A DNA stretch of 64,000 bases from JALUZX01 sp964561605 (GTDB taxonomy: Bacteria > Planctomycetota > UBA1135 > JALUZX01), in NCBI GenBank assembly GCA_964561605.1, contig CAZLQD010000053.1:141379-205378 (forward strand). Reading direction: 5' to 3'. The translations under genes were made by a program, and so were the position numbers. The notes below the pieces were generated by a model. That model was not told the origin of the DNA. It was given only the letters and a program-made list of their open reading frames with translations, and did not search any database. Of this stretch, positions 1 through 8,738 are shown in pieces (position 1 is the first letter of the stretch; every line of letters begins with the position of its first letter).

Positions 1-2
1 GG

Positions 3-2864
3 ATCCCCGATCCCCAGGGAGCCTCCGCTCTCCAGACCCTGCGGGAAGCGGGCCTGGAGGAGATCGAAGAGGTCCGGACCCTGAGAGGAACTCTCCTTCC
101 CGGGACCCTCTCTTCCTCCGAGGCCGCCCGGGCGGCGTCGGAACTCCTTTGCGACCCCGTGACGGAGACCTTCCGCCTCCTTCCCCCCGATGCCCCCCTT
201 CCCGGGGAGACCTTCACCAGGCTCACCGTGGTCAGGCTCCCGGGGGTCATGGACCCGGTGGCCCACTCCACGGCCCGGGCCCTGGCGGACATGGGCATCC
301 CCGTGGAGGGGACCGGCACCTATCGCTCCTTCCTGATCCGCTCCTCCCTCCCCGGCCGGGAGGTGGCCCGCCGGGCCGGGAGGGTCCTGGCCAACGAAGT
401 GATCGAAAAGGTCCTCCTGGACCAGGTTCCCCTGGAGGTCCCCGGCTTCGCCGGAGCATCCCCTCCCAAGGAAGAAAGGGTTCCCCTGAGGGAACTGGAG
501 GGAGAGGCCCTCCTGGAACTGAGCAAGGCCAGGGTCCTCTCCCTCTCCCTGGAGGAGATGGAGGCCGTGAGGGACTACTTCCGCCGGGAGGGGAGGGACC
601 CGACGGACGTGGAACTGGAGACCCTGGCCCAGACCTGGTCGGAGCACTGCAAGCACAAGACCCTCACGGGGATCGTGGAATACGAAGGAAAGGTCTACGA
701 CAACCTCCTGGCCTCCACCATCGCCGCCGTGACGAAAGAACTGGACCGTCCCTGGTGCCTCAGCGTCTTCAAGGACAACGCCGGGGTCGTGGCCTTCCAC
801 GAGGACCAGGCCCTCTGCATCAAGGTGGAGACCCACAACCACCCCTCGGCCATCGAGCCCTTCGGCGGGGCGGGAACGGGAATCGGGGGAGTCATCCGGG
901 ACATCATGGGAACGGGCCTCGGGGCCCGCCCCGTTGCGAACCTGGACGTCTTCTGTTTCGCTCCGCCGGATACACCGCGGGATTCCCTCCCCGAGGGCGT
1001 CCTCCACCCCCTCCGCGTCCTCAAGGGGGTCGTGGCCGGCGTGAGGGACTACGGCAATCCCATGGGAATCCCCACGGTGAACGGCTCCCTCTCCTTCGAC
1101 GAGGGCTACGCCGGGAATCCCTTGGTCTACTGCGGTTGCGTGGGAATCCTCCCCGTCGCCTGCGTGGAGAAGGAGGTCCGCCCGGGAGACGTGATCGTCG
1201 TCGCCGGCGGCAGGACGGGCCGGGACGGAATCCACGGCGCCACCTTCTCCTCGGTGGAGCTGACCCACGAGTCGGAGGAGGTCTCCGGCGGCGCCGTCCA
1301 GATCGGAGACCCCATCACGGAGAAGAAACTCCTGGAAGGCCTCCTCCGGGCCAGGGACCGGGGCCTCTACCGGAGCGTCACCGATTGCGGAGCAGGGGGA
1401 CTTTCCTCGGCCGTGGGCGAGATGGGGGAGAAAGTCGGCGCGAAGGTGGACCTCTCCAAGGTCCCCCTCAAGTACCAGGGCCTGGCCCCCTGGGAGGTCT
1501 GGGTCTCCGAGGCCCAGGAGCGGATGGTCCTAGCCGTTCCGCCGGAAAACCTGGAGGATCTGCTGGAGGTCTTCGCCTCCGAGGAGGTGGAGGCCACCCC
1601 CCTGGGGACCTTCGGCGGAGGGAGACTGGTCCTCACCTGGGGGGATCGGACCGTGGCGGACCTGGACCTGGAGTTCCTCCACCACGGCCTTCCAAGGCAG
1701 AGGCTCTCGGCCAGGAAACCCTCTCCCGGCCTGGTTCCCCCCGCCCTTCCCCCCAAGGAGGACCTGGACCTCGGGAGGGCCCTCTTCCGGGTCCTCTCCG
1801 ATCCCAACGTGGCCTCCAAGGAGTGGGTGATCCGCCAATACGACCACGAAGTCCAGGCGGGGAGCGCGGGAAAACCCTTCTGCGGAAAGGAAGGCAAGGG
1901 ACCTTCCGACGGGGCCCTGGTGGCCCCCATCCTGGGCCTTCCGAAGGGCTTCGCCCTGGGCCACGGTCTCTGCCCCCAGGTGGGCAAGATCGACGCCTAC
2001 GCCGCCGCATCCCTGGCCGTGGACGAGGCGGTCCGCAACGTGGCCGCCCTGGGCGCCGATCCCGAGAGGATCTCCCTCCTGGACAATTTCTGCTGGGGAA
2101 ATCCCAGGGACCCGGAACAGATGGGCTCCCTCGTCGAGGCCTGTCTGGGTTGCTCCGACGCCGCCAGGGTCTTCGGAACCCCCTTCGTCTCCGGGAAGGA
2201 TTCCCTGAACAACGAGTTCCGCGGGCCCGACGGAAAGGTCCACTCCATCCCGGGAACCCTCCTGATCACGGCCCTGGGGATCGTTCCCGACCTCTCCCTC
2301 GCCCCGGGAACGGACTGGAAGGTTCCGGGTGACCAGGTCTGGATCGCAGGGGCCACGGGCCCCGAGATCGGAGGATCGGTCTACCTGAAGACCCTGGGCC
2401 AGCTCGGGGACGTCCCACCCAGACCGGCACCCGAGAAAACCCGAAAAACCGTAAAAGCTCTCCACGCAGCCCTGGCCACGGGAAAGGTGCGGGCCGTCCA
2501 CGATCTCTCCGAAGGCGGCCTGGGGGCGGCCCTGGCCGAGTCCTGTTTCGGCTCCGGCCTGGGCGTCCGGGTGGATCTCTCCCTGGTACCGGTGGAGGGC
2601 AAGATCGAAAGGGATGACATCGTCCTCTTCTCGGAGTCGCCGGGACGCTTCCTCCTGGAAGTGGATCCTTCCGGGAAGGACGAGATCGAAGAGATCTTCC
2701 GGGGGATCCCCTTCGCTCCCATCGGGGTCGTTCGCCCCGATGCGAACCTCGAGATCCGGGGCCTTTCGGGGGAGCCTTCCCTGGCGGCCGCCGTGGCCGA
2801 ACTGGAAGAGGCCTGGCGAAGCCCCCTCGATTTCCGGGGCAAGGAGGAGAAGAGCCGTGGCTAG
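3..2864 (+). CDS. purL: PurS-PurL fusion: FGAM synthase, 5' end outside window
   Basis: Phosphoribosylformylglycinamidine synthase, the ATP- and glutamine-dependent fourth step of purine synthesis. A GTG lies at 159, but the frame is open to the left edge and the preceding codons are homologous, so the gene starts before the window. The visible N-terminus carries a DPQG motif and a PurS-like strand/helix pattern. A second PurS-like unit follows (VVRLPGVMDPVAHSTARAL), so a duplicated PurS module appears fused to PurL. The PurL part shows the catalytic-His motif WSEHCKHKT, the VETHNHPSAIEPFGGAGTGIGG signature and the second AIRS half (VHDLSEGGLGAALAES). There is no glutaminase domain; that is supplied by the next gene, purQ, which overlaps it by 8 bases. 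Confidence 0.95.
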   Translation: MPDPQGASALQTLREAGLEEIEEVRTLRGTLLPGTLSSSEAARAASELLCDPVTETFRLLPPDAPLPGETFTRLTVVRLPGVMDPVAHSTARALADMGIPVEGTGTYRSFLIRSSLPGREVARRAGRVLANEVIEKVLLDQVPLEVPGFAGASPPKEERVPLRELEGEALLELSKARVLSLSLEEMEAVRDYFRREGRDPTDVELETLAQTWSEHCKHKTLTGIVEYEGKVYDNLLASTIAAVTKELDRPWCLSVFKDNAGVVAFHEDQALCIKVETHNHPSAIEPFGGAGTGIGGVIRDIMGTGLGARPVANLDVFCFAPPDTPRDSLPEGVLHPLRVLKGVVAGVRDYGNPMGIPTVNGSLSFDEGYAGNPLVYCGCVGILPVACVEKEVRPGDVIVVAGGRTGRDGIHGATFSSVELTHESEEVSGGAVQIGDPITEKKLLEGLLRARDRGLYRSVTDCGAGGLSSAVGEMGEKVGAKVDLSKVPLKYQGLAPWEVWVSEAQERMVLAVPPENLEDLLEVFASEEVEATPLGTFGGGRLVLTWGDRTVADLDLEFLHHGLPRQRLSARKPSPGLVPPALPPKEDLDLGRALFRVLSDPNVASKEWVIRQYDHEVQAGSAGKPFCGKEGKGPSDGALVAPILGLPKGFALGHGLCPQVGKIDAYAAASLAVDEAVRNVAALGADPERISLLDNFCWGNPRDPEQMGSLVEACLGCSDAARVFGTPFVSGKDSLNNEFRGPDGKVHSIPGTLLITALGIVPDLSLAPGTDWKVPGDQVWIAGATGPEIGGSVYLKTLGQLGDVPPRPAPEKTRKTVKALHAALATGKVRAVHDLSEGGLGAALAESCFGSGLGVRVDLSLVPVEGKIERDDIVLFSESPGRFLLEVDPSGKDEIEEIFRGIPFAPIGVVRPDANLEIRGLSGEPSLAAAVAELEEAWRSPLDFRGKEEKSRG

Positions 2865-3621
2865 ACCGGAATTCCTGGTGCTCCGGGCGGCGGGCACGAA
2901 CTGCGAGATCGAGACGGCCTGGGCCCTGGAGACTGCCGGGGCCCGAGTGAATACGGTCCATATAAAACGAATCCTCGAAGAGCCGTCTCTCCTGGAGAGG
3001 GCCCAGGGCCTGGTGATCCCGGGGGGGTTCAGTTACGGCGACGACATCGCCGCCGGAAGGATCCTGGCGAACCAGATCCGGAACCACCTGGCCCCCTCCG
3101 TTGCGGCCTTCGTGGAGAAGGGTGGACTCGTGCTGGGAATCTGCAACGGTTTCCAGGTCCTCGTGAAGACGGGTCTCCTCCCCGGGCGGTACCTCCCCAG
3201 GATGGTCCAGGAGGTCACCCTGGGCTGGAACGATTCCAACCAGTACGAGTGCCGGTGGGTCTACCTGGAGTGCCTTCCCTCCAAGTGTCTCTTCCTTCCC
3301 CCCGGCGGCACGATCCTGCGCGTTCCCGTGGCCCATGCCGAGGGCAAGCTCCTTCCCGGGAAGCCCGGCGGGGAGAAGGACCTCTTCCGGGAAGGCCTGG
3401 CGGCCCTGCGCTACGTGACCCCCGATGGGAAGAGCCCCGCCCCCTTCCCGTGGAACCCCAACGGATCGGCCGGGGGAATCGCCGCCCTCACCGACCCGAC
3501 GGGGAGGATCCTGGGGATGATGCCCCACCCGGAAAGGGCGATGCTTCCCTGGCACCTCCCCGGGGGAGGCGAACCCCAGGGGGGGGAGATCTTCCGGAGG
3601 ATGGTGGCCCTATTGGCCTGA
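2857..3621 (+). CDS. purQ: FGAM synthase glutaminase subunit PurQ
   Basis: Class I glutamine amidotransferase subunit that delivers ammonia to PurL. I chose GTG at 2857, which overlaps the purL stop by 8 bases and follows AAGGAGGAGA at 2841-2850. This gives 254 residues, slightly longer than the roughly 227 of the Bacillus form. The nucleophile lies in GICNGFQVL and the His-Glu pair in MMPHPERAML. The N-terminal LRAAGTNCEIETAWAL is the family's usual opening. Overlap plus strong ribosome binding site indicates translational coupling with purL, matching the required complex. Confidence 0.95.
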   Translation: MARPEFLVLRAAGTNCEIETAWALETAGARVNTVHIKRILEEPSLLERAQGLVIPGGFSYGDDIAAGRILANQIRNHLAPSVAAFVEKGGLVLGICNGFQVLVKTGLLPGRYLPRMVQEVTLGWNDSNQYECRWVYLECLPSKCLFLPPGGTILRVPVAHAEGKLLPGKPGGEKDLFREGLAALRYVTPDGKSPAPFPWNPNGSAGGIAALTDPTGRILGMMPHPERAMLPWHLPGGGEPQGGEIFRRMVALLA

Positions 3622-3643
3622 AGGCGGCAGGGGCCTTTCCTCC

Positions 3644-4402
3644 TCAGATCCAGTGGAGGACGTCCTTCGCCAGGATCAGGGCCGCCACCCCCAGGAGGAC
3701 CCAGCCGAAGACCCTCTTCACCCCCTTGGGCCTCAAGTGGTCCGCCATCACCCGGGATCCCAGCCGGCTTCCCAGGAAGACCGCCAGGACGCACCCGCCC
3801 CAGACGCCCCAATCGGGCCTGGCCGCCGTGGCCAGGTGGGAGAGGAAGCTCGAGGTGCCGGCGAAGGTCACCACCAGGGCTGAAGTTGCCGCCGCCCTCC
3901 TGGGGTCCAGGCCGGAAAGGTAGAGAAGGGGAACCACGAAGGACCCGCCCCCCCTACCGATCATTCCCGCCGCAATCCCAAGGAGGGAACCGGCCGAGAA
4001 ACCCAGGGCCAGCCTTCCGCCGGGGGACAGGGGCCTTTCCGGCCTCCAACCCGTCAGCACCAGGACTCCCGCCGAAGCGGTGAAGAGGGCGAAGAAGACC
4101 AGGAGTGGTTTTGCAGGGAGCCCCCTGTCGATCCAGACACCCAGGGGGGCGAAAACCACCATGGAGGCGGCGAAAGGGAGCCCCACCCTCCAGGAAACCA
4201 GTTTTCTGCGGATGTAGGTGACCGAAGCGGAACCGCTGTTCACCACGTTCAGGAGCATCCCCAGAGGGACGGCCTGGGTCTTGAAGTCCATCCCGAGCCA
4301 GAAGAGTAGGGGCACGTAGAGCTGGGCCCCCCCCATGCCGAGCATGGAGAAGAGGAAGGAGATGCAAAAAAAGAGGGGGACGGCCAGGTAGAGAGGGTCC
4401 AT
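3644..4402 (-). CDS. TauE/SafE family sulfite-type exporter
   Basis: Integral membrane protein of 252 residues with about eight hydrophobic segments, in the TauE/SafE family (sulfite, sulfoacetate or related anion export). The start is ATG at 4402, directly behind GGGAGGAGG. Family traits are the two glycine-rich half repeats, FLFSMLGMGGAQLYVPLL near the N-terminus and GSLLGIAAGMIGRGGGSFVV in the second half. It sits 17 bases downstream of a rhodanese gene on the same strand, a pairing that suggests handling of reduced sulfur. The exact substrate cannot be read from the sequence. Confidence 0.88.
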   Translation of the reverse strand: MDPLYLAVPLFFCISFLFSMLGMGGAQLYVPLLFWLGMDFKTQAVPLGMLLNVVNSGSASVTYIRRKLVSWRVGLPFAASMVVFAPLGVWIDRGLPAKPLLVFFALFTASAGVLVLTGWRPERPLSPGGRLALGFSAGSLLGIAAGMIGRGGGSFVVPLLYLSGLDPRRAAATSALVVTFAGTSSFLSHLATAARPDWGVWGGCVLAVFLGSRLGSRVMADHLRPKGVKRVFGWVLLGVAALILAKDVLHWI

Positions 4403-4419
4403 GCCTCCTCCCCGGGGCC

Positions 4420-4824
4420 CTAGGCCCCTGTTCCTCCCACAAGGCCTTCCCTGGCGGCGATCCTCCCGGGCTTCAGCTCCTCCACCAGGTCGTGGTAGCC
4501 CGTGGCGAGGAACCGGACGTTCTCCCACCCCGAGGCGGAGAGGTAGGCGTAGGCGATGGCCGACCGGGTCCCGACGGAACAGAAGACCGCTACGAGCCCC
4601 TCCCTGGGGACCTCCTCCTTCCGCCGGGGAAGTTCGTCCAGGGGGATGTGAAGGGCCCCGGGAAAGGCCAGGAGCTCCGCCTCCTTCCGGGACCGGACGT
4701 CCAGGAGGAGGGCCTCCCCCAGGACCTTTCGCTCCAGGAAGGTCCGGGCGCTCACCTTGTGCCCGCCCTTGGAGAAGAAGTCGAACCGGAAACCTTGCAA
4801 CCACTGGTCCATCGAAGGGGTCAT
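4420..4824 (-). CDS. Single-domain rhodanese-like sulfurtransferase
   Basis: Cytoplasmic protein of 134 residues with one rhodanese domain. The active-site loop is C82-S-V-G-T-R, so the persulfide-forming cysteine is present. LLDVRSRKEAELLAFPGALHIP (about residues 40-61) matches the CH2A region of rhodaneses. No signal peptide is visible. It lies just upstream of the TauE-family exporter in the same direction and is probably in one transcript with it. The role in moving sulfane sulfur ahead of sulfite export is inference from that neighbourhood. Confidence 0.88.
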   Translation of the reverse strand: MTPSMDQWLQGFRFDFFSKGGHKVSARTFLERKVLGEALLLDVRSRKEAELLAFPGALHIPLDELPRRKEEVPREGLVAVFCSVGTRSAIAYAYLSASGWENVRFLATGYHDLVEELKPGRIAAREGLVGGTGA

Positions 4825-4957
4825 GGATGTCCTCCCGGGTCTTTCGGGCCATCACTTTCCCAACTATCGAAGTAACGACCTCCTTTCCCTCCTCTTTCCC
4901 CCCTCCCCCAAGTTTCCCTCCCCCTGCGGCCGATCTCTCCGGAGGGGAACGAGGAAG

Positions 4958-6514
4958 ATGGGAGGAAAGACCGGTCGGATAGGCCTCCAGGAGAGGCTCT
5001 TCTCCACCTGGGAGGCGGAACTCCGGGCCCTGGGCCTGGAGGGCCCCCCTTCCCTGGCACAGAGGAAGGAGAGGCTCTACAGGGAGATCGAGAGCCTTCC
5101 TCTCAGGAGAAAATCCTCCTCGGGAGAGTGGATCCGCCGGGTCCGGAAGGAAGGAGGGGCCCTCCTGGTGGGGGACTACCACACCCTCCCCAGGGCCCAG
5201 AAAGCGGCGGGGAAGATCCTCTCCCTCCTCGTAAAGGCGGGATCCTCTCCTCTCCTCATGCTGGAGTGTTTCTCCGGCCGCCACGAAAAGGCCCTCCGGG
5301 AATGGAACCAGGGGCGGATCGGTACCGGAACCCTCCGGGCCAGGACCTCCTTCGACGAGACCTGGGGTTTTCCCTGGGAAGGTTACGCCCACCTCCTGGA
5401 ACGGGCCCGCCGGCTCGGGGTCCCGGTCCTTCCCCTGGAAGGAGGATCCTCCCGGCGGGGAATGGCCGGGAGGGAGAGGGAGATGGCCCGCCGGGTCCTC
5501 CGGGCCCTTCGGGCCAGGCCGGGCCGCCCGGCTTTCCTCCTCGTGGGGGATCTCCACCTCTCCCGGGAAGGCATCCCCTCCATCCTGGACGAGGCGGGTG
5601 TTCCCACGTTCCGTATTTTTCAGAACCTGGAGACGGTCTACTGGGATCTTTCCTCCCAAGGGAGCCTCAGGAAGGAGACCTGGGTGGAACTCGGGGACCG
5701 GACCTGGTGCCTCCTGGAGACCCACCCTCTCTGGAAACTCCAGTCGGCCTTCACCTGGCTGGAGGACCGGGTCTTCCAGGCAGGAAAGGAAGGCCCCGAC
5801 GTGGCCCTCTCGGAGAAGGCCCTCGAACTGGCCCAGGCCATGGGGGAACACCTGGGCATCGCCCTCCCACCCTACCGGGCGCCCCTGGTCTTCACGGGGG
5901 ACCCCTTTCCTTTCCTGGACCTCCTCCACGCCATGAAGGTGCGGGCCCCTTCCAGGAGGGCCTTCCTCTCCCAGGTGAGGGCCTGCGGAATCTACCTGCC
6001 CCCCGGCAGGGACCTGGTCTTTCTTGTCTCCCCCTCCTTGAACTTCCTCGCCGAGGCGGCCGCACGTTGGCTCGCCGAGACGGCGAAGCCGGCCCGCAGA
6101 AGCCCCCATACCCCCGAGGGAACCTTCCTCCACGCGGTCCTGGACCACGCTCTGGGCTGGGCGGGATCCCTCCTCTTCAACCCCTTCCGGGCCAGGTCGG
6201 CCGGCCCGGGGGTCCCCCGGGGATTCTGGCCCCTCCTGGACGGAAGCCGGAAGGGATTCGAGGCCCTGGGAGAGCGGGTCCGCCGGGTTCCCCCGACGGA
6301 GAGGTGCTTTCTCGCAAGAAGGCTGGGAAGGGCCCTGGGAACCGCCATTTACGGAGTCCTGGAACAAGGGATCCAGGAGGAGAGCCTCCTGGGGGAGCTC
6401 TTCCTTTCCCGTCCCGCCGGCCCCAAGGGGGTCTATACCTTTCTCTCCTCGGTCCTCGAAAAAGAGGGGATCCTGGAGAGGATGGGCGGCACTGCGGGAA
6501 GGTCGGGAAGGTAG
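4958..6514 (+). CDS. ChaN/TIKI-like protein A
   Basis: Protein of 518 residues; ATG at 4958 follows GGAGGGGAACGAGGA. The N-terminal part resembles the ChaN/DUF399 (TIKI-related) fold: LLVGDYHTLPRAQ around residues 70-81, an acidic LMLECF around 100-105, a WEGYAHLLERARRLGVPV stretch, and a second conserved His in FLLVGDLHLS near residue 200. Classical ChaN proteins are haem-binding lipoproteins or putative metalloproteases, but here no signal peptide or lipobox is visible. A further 300 or so residues, including LVFTGDPFPFLDLLHAM and a later helical region, have no function I recognise. The next gene is a diverged paralogue, so the two probably act together. Confidence 0.7.
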   Translation: MGGKTGRIGLQERLFSTWEAELRALGLEGPPSLAQRKERLYREIESLPLRRKSSSGEWIRRVRKEGGALLVGDYHTLPRAQKAAGKILSLLVKAGSSPLLMLECFSGRHEKALREWNQGRIGTGTLRARTSFDETWGFPWEGYAHLLERARRLGVPVLPLEGGSSRRGMAGREREMARRVLRALRARPGRPAFLLVGDLHLSREGIPSILDEAGVPTFRIFQNLETVYWDLSSQGSLRKETWVELGDRTWCLLETHPLWKLQSAFTWLEDRVFQAGKEGPDVALSEKALELAQAMGEHLGIALPPYRAPLVFTGDPFPFLDLLHAMKVRAPSRRAFLSQVRACGIYLPPGRDLVFLVSPSLNFLAEAAARWLAETAKPARRSPHTPEGTFLHAVLDHALGWAGSLLFNPFRARSAGPGVPRGFWPLLDGSRKGFEALGERVRRVPPTERCFLARRLGRALGTAIYGVLEQGIQEESLLGELFLSRPAGPKGVYTFLSSVLEKEGILERMGGTAGRSGR

Positions 6515-6654
6515 GGATGCCGGCGGGCCTTGCGGGAATTCCCCGTTCCCTTGCCGGGAATGGGGGAAATCCCCCTCCCGGCGGCCCGCCCGGACCCGGG
6601 GGGGCAGGAAAAGCCGGGTAGCGGCCCGGCCCCCCTCCCGTTACCCTGGCCTCG

Positions 6655-8100
6655 GTGAACCTCACGGAGAAATGGATTTCTCTGTTGCGGCGCCGGTGTT
6701 TTCCCCCCTGGGAGGGACCGGGCAGGCCCGGCGACGGAGAGAGGGAGGCTCTCAAGCTCTTCCGGGAGCTTGGAAAGGACCGGCTTTCCTCCCTCTCCTG
6801 GGAAGAAACGGAAGAAATTCTCTCCCGGGCCAGGATCCTCCTGGTCGGGTCCTGGCACCACCTCCTCCTCCATGCCCGCTTTGCAGGAGCCCTGGCGGCC
6901 CGTTTCGCCCGGAAGGGCGAGGAGGTCCATCTGGGCCTGGGGATGATTCCCCAGGAGGCCCTCCGGACGAAAAGGATCCCGAGAGGCCTCCCGGAATCCT
7001 TCCTGGATGCCCTCTTCCAGGGTCTGGGGGAGGAAGGCGACGGGGTGGAGGTCCGGGGATGGAAGAAGTGGAACCGGGGCCTGGCGGCCCCCGGGCCCAT
7101 GGCGGAACGCCTGGTGAAGCTCGCCGAGCGTGGGAAGAAGGTGATCCTCCTCCACGGAGAATTCCATCTCCTGCCCCCCTTCCTTCCCCGGGCCTTGAAG
7201 GAATCCGCCCTGGGCTCCCGGGAGAAGGAATTCCGGGTCCTCTGGCCCGGCGCCCCCGGTCCCTTTCTCCACCTCGCCTCCAGGGGAGGGGAGAAACTCC
7301 CGGCCCTCCTGGGAGACGGGAGTGTGTACCTCCCCCTCTGCCATCCCCTCCACCGGATCGCCGCCCTCGAGGCCTGGAGGGAGAAGTCCCCCCTCCTGCC
7401 GGCCACGCCCCTCCACCCCCTCCTTCCCCCGGGCCCAACCCTGGAGGAGGCCTTCCACGACCTGGCCGGCCGTTGCGCCCGCTTCCTCGAGATCCCCCTC
7501 CCTTCGCCCATCCCCCTGGTCACCTTCGAGGCGGACAACCCCTACGCCCTGGTGGACTCCGCCCTGGACCCGGGCCCGGCCCGGGACCTGGCCCACCGGG
7601 CCCTGGAAGAGGGAGAGGGCCTGGCCCTACCCCACCTCCCCATGGTGGTCCTGGGCGGTCCCGGCGCCTTGGAGGCCGCCGAGGAGGCGGCCCACTTCCT
7701 CCACATCTCCAGCACCGGGCTCCACAGGGTCCCCCACGCCTCCCCCCTGCACGGCATGCTTCTCGGGGCCCTGGCCGAAGCCGTCGCCCGGGGAACGGCC
7801 CGGGCGGTCCTACCGGGGACCCAGCCCTGGCGGCCCAGGACGAAACTTCTGCCCCAGAAGGCCCTTGCCTGGAAACGAAGGGCCTGGCCGAGGATCCGGA
7901 AGGGCGGGGCCCACCTCCCCTCCCTGGAGTGGCTCGACCCCACGGAGAGAGGTGTGGCGGCCCACCTCATCGGTTACTCCCTGGCGGAAACGATCCTCGA
8001 GTCCCCCGGGGCCCGGGAGCGTCTCCAGGTCCTGGCCCGAACCCCTCCCCCCTCCGGGGAAGAGGAGTGCCTGGCCCTCTTCCGGGAGGTCCTGCCGTGA
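6655..8100 (+). CDS. ChaN/TIKI-like protein B (paralogue of upstream gene)
   Basis: Protein of 481 residues. An in-frame TAG at 6619 limits the start to GTG 6655 or a nearby non-ATG codon, and no clear ribosome binding site precedes it. The layout follows the upstream gene: ILLVGSWHHLLLHARF at about residues 61-76 in place of VGDYHTL, and VILLHGEFHLLP near residue 171 in place of LVGDLHLS. After that comes a C-terminal half with VTFEADNPYALVDSAL where gene A has VFTGDPFPFLDLL. The similarity is weak but colinear. No signal peptide is seen. The stop overlaps the GTG of the PDZ lipoprotein gene, implying coupled translation. Function is unknown. Confidence 0.6.
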   Translation: MNLTEKWISLLRRRCFPPWEGPGRPGDGEREALKLFRELGKDRLSSLSWEETEEILSRARILLVGSWHHLLLHARFAGALAARFARKGEEVHLGLGMIPQEALRTKRIPRGLPESFLDALFQGLGEEGDGVEVRGWKKWNRGLAAPGPMAERLVKLAERGKKVILLHGEFHLLPPFLPRALKESALGSREKEFRVLWPGAPGPFLHLASRGGEKLPALLGDGSVYLPLCHPLHRIAALEAWREKSPLLPATPLHPLLPPGPTLEEAFHDLAGRCARFLEIPLPSPIPLVTFEADNPYALVDSALDPGPARDLAHRALEEGEGLALPHLPMVVLGGPGALEAAEEAAHFLHISSTGLHRVPHASPLHGMLLGALAEAVARGTARAVLPGTQPWRPRTKLLPQKALAWKRRAWPRIRKGGAHLPSLEWLDPTERGVAAHLIGYSLAETILESPGARERLQVLARTPPPSGEEECLALFREVLP

Positions 8101-8711
8101 GGCCCGGCCCGGCACGGCTCCTCCCCCTGGCGGTCCTTCCGATCCTTGGAGGGTGCCTGGCCCGTTTCGACCCCGACGAGACCCCCTGGTGCCTCCAGGC
8201 CGTCCCCCTCCGGGGCGGGAGGCTCTTCCCCCAGGGCGTATGGGAGAAGGAGGAAGGGGACCGGACGAAGCGAACCTACCTTCCCTTCGCCCGGGAAGGG
8301 AGGAGGATCGGCCTGGCCCTGGCCCGGTTCCCGGGAGGAGAGATCCTCGTGGCCGACGTGGTTCCCGGGGGTCCCGCCGCCAGGGCGGGATTCAGGCCGG
8401 GCCAGGTCCTGCTCTGCCGGGGAAGGGACTTGAAGGCCCTCCTGGAAAGGATGGCCGCCCGGCCCGGCCGGTGGAGGGTGCGCCGGGGCAAGGAGACCAG
8501 GCTCCTCTTCCTCTCCCCCGTGGAGAACATCCGGGGGCGGTCCGACCTGGCCCTTCCCCTGCTCTTCTCCTTCTCGGGGGACGACTCCTTCCTGCGGCTC
8601 GAGCTCTTCCTGTCCTTCCTCTCCTTCGAGACGCGCTGGGAAGAAAGAGGGCCGGGGCTCCTGGAGCGGAGGGTGACCTTCTCCCTCTTCTGGGGGCTCC
8701 TCGGTCTTTGA
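8097..8711 (+). CDS. PDZ-domain lipoprotein
   Basis: A 204-residue product with a short signal peptide ending in a lipobox-like LGGC (Cys20), so probably a membrane-anchored extracytoplasmic lipoprotein. The start GTG at 8097 overlaps the previous stop (GTGA). Around residues 80-125, ILVADVVPGGPAARAGFRPG followed by QVLLCRGRDLKALLERM is a typical circularly permuted bacterial PDZ core, as found in HtrA-type proteins and secretion subunits. No protease domain is present. The remaining C-terminal region has no recognisable motif. Tight linkage to the two ChaN-like genes suggests a shared process; PDZ domains usually bind protein C-termini. Confidence 0.75.
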   Translation: MRPGPARLLPLAVLPILGGCLARFDPDETPWCLQAVPLRGGRLFPQGVWEKEEGDRTKRTYLPFAREGRRIGLALARFPGGEILVADVVPGGPAARAGFRPGQVLLCRGRDLKALLERMAARPGRWRVRRGKETRLLFLSPVENIRGRSDLALPLLFSFSGDDSFLRLELFLSFLSFETRWEERGPGLLERRVTFSLFWGLLGL

Positions 8712-8738
8712 AGGGCTTCTCCCCCTTCCCGGTCCGCA

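Noticed and set aside
159..161. GTG as the start of the PurL gene
   Set aside because: Upstream codons continue a PurS-like sequence to the left edge, so this is an internal valine.
149..2332. Long frames on both strands rich in Pro, Gly and Arg over purL and nearly all other genes
   Set aside because: They lie over genes with strong family motifs and show low-complexity composition; GC-rich DNA leaves few stops in the other frames.
6515..6654. 140-base gap between the two ChaN-like genes
   Set aside because: Holds a weak GCCGGG/CCCGGC hairpin (6613-6630) but no T tract, promoter or ORF worth calling.
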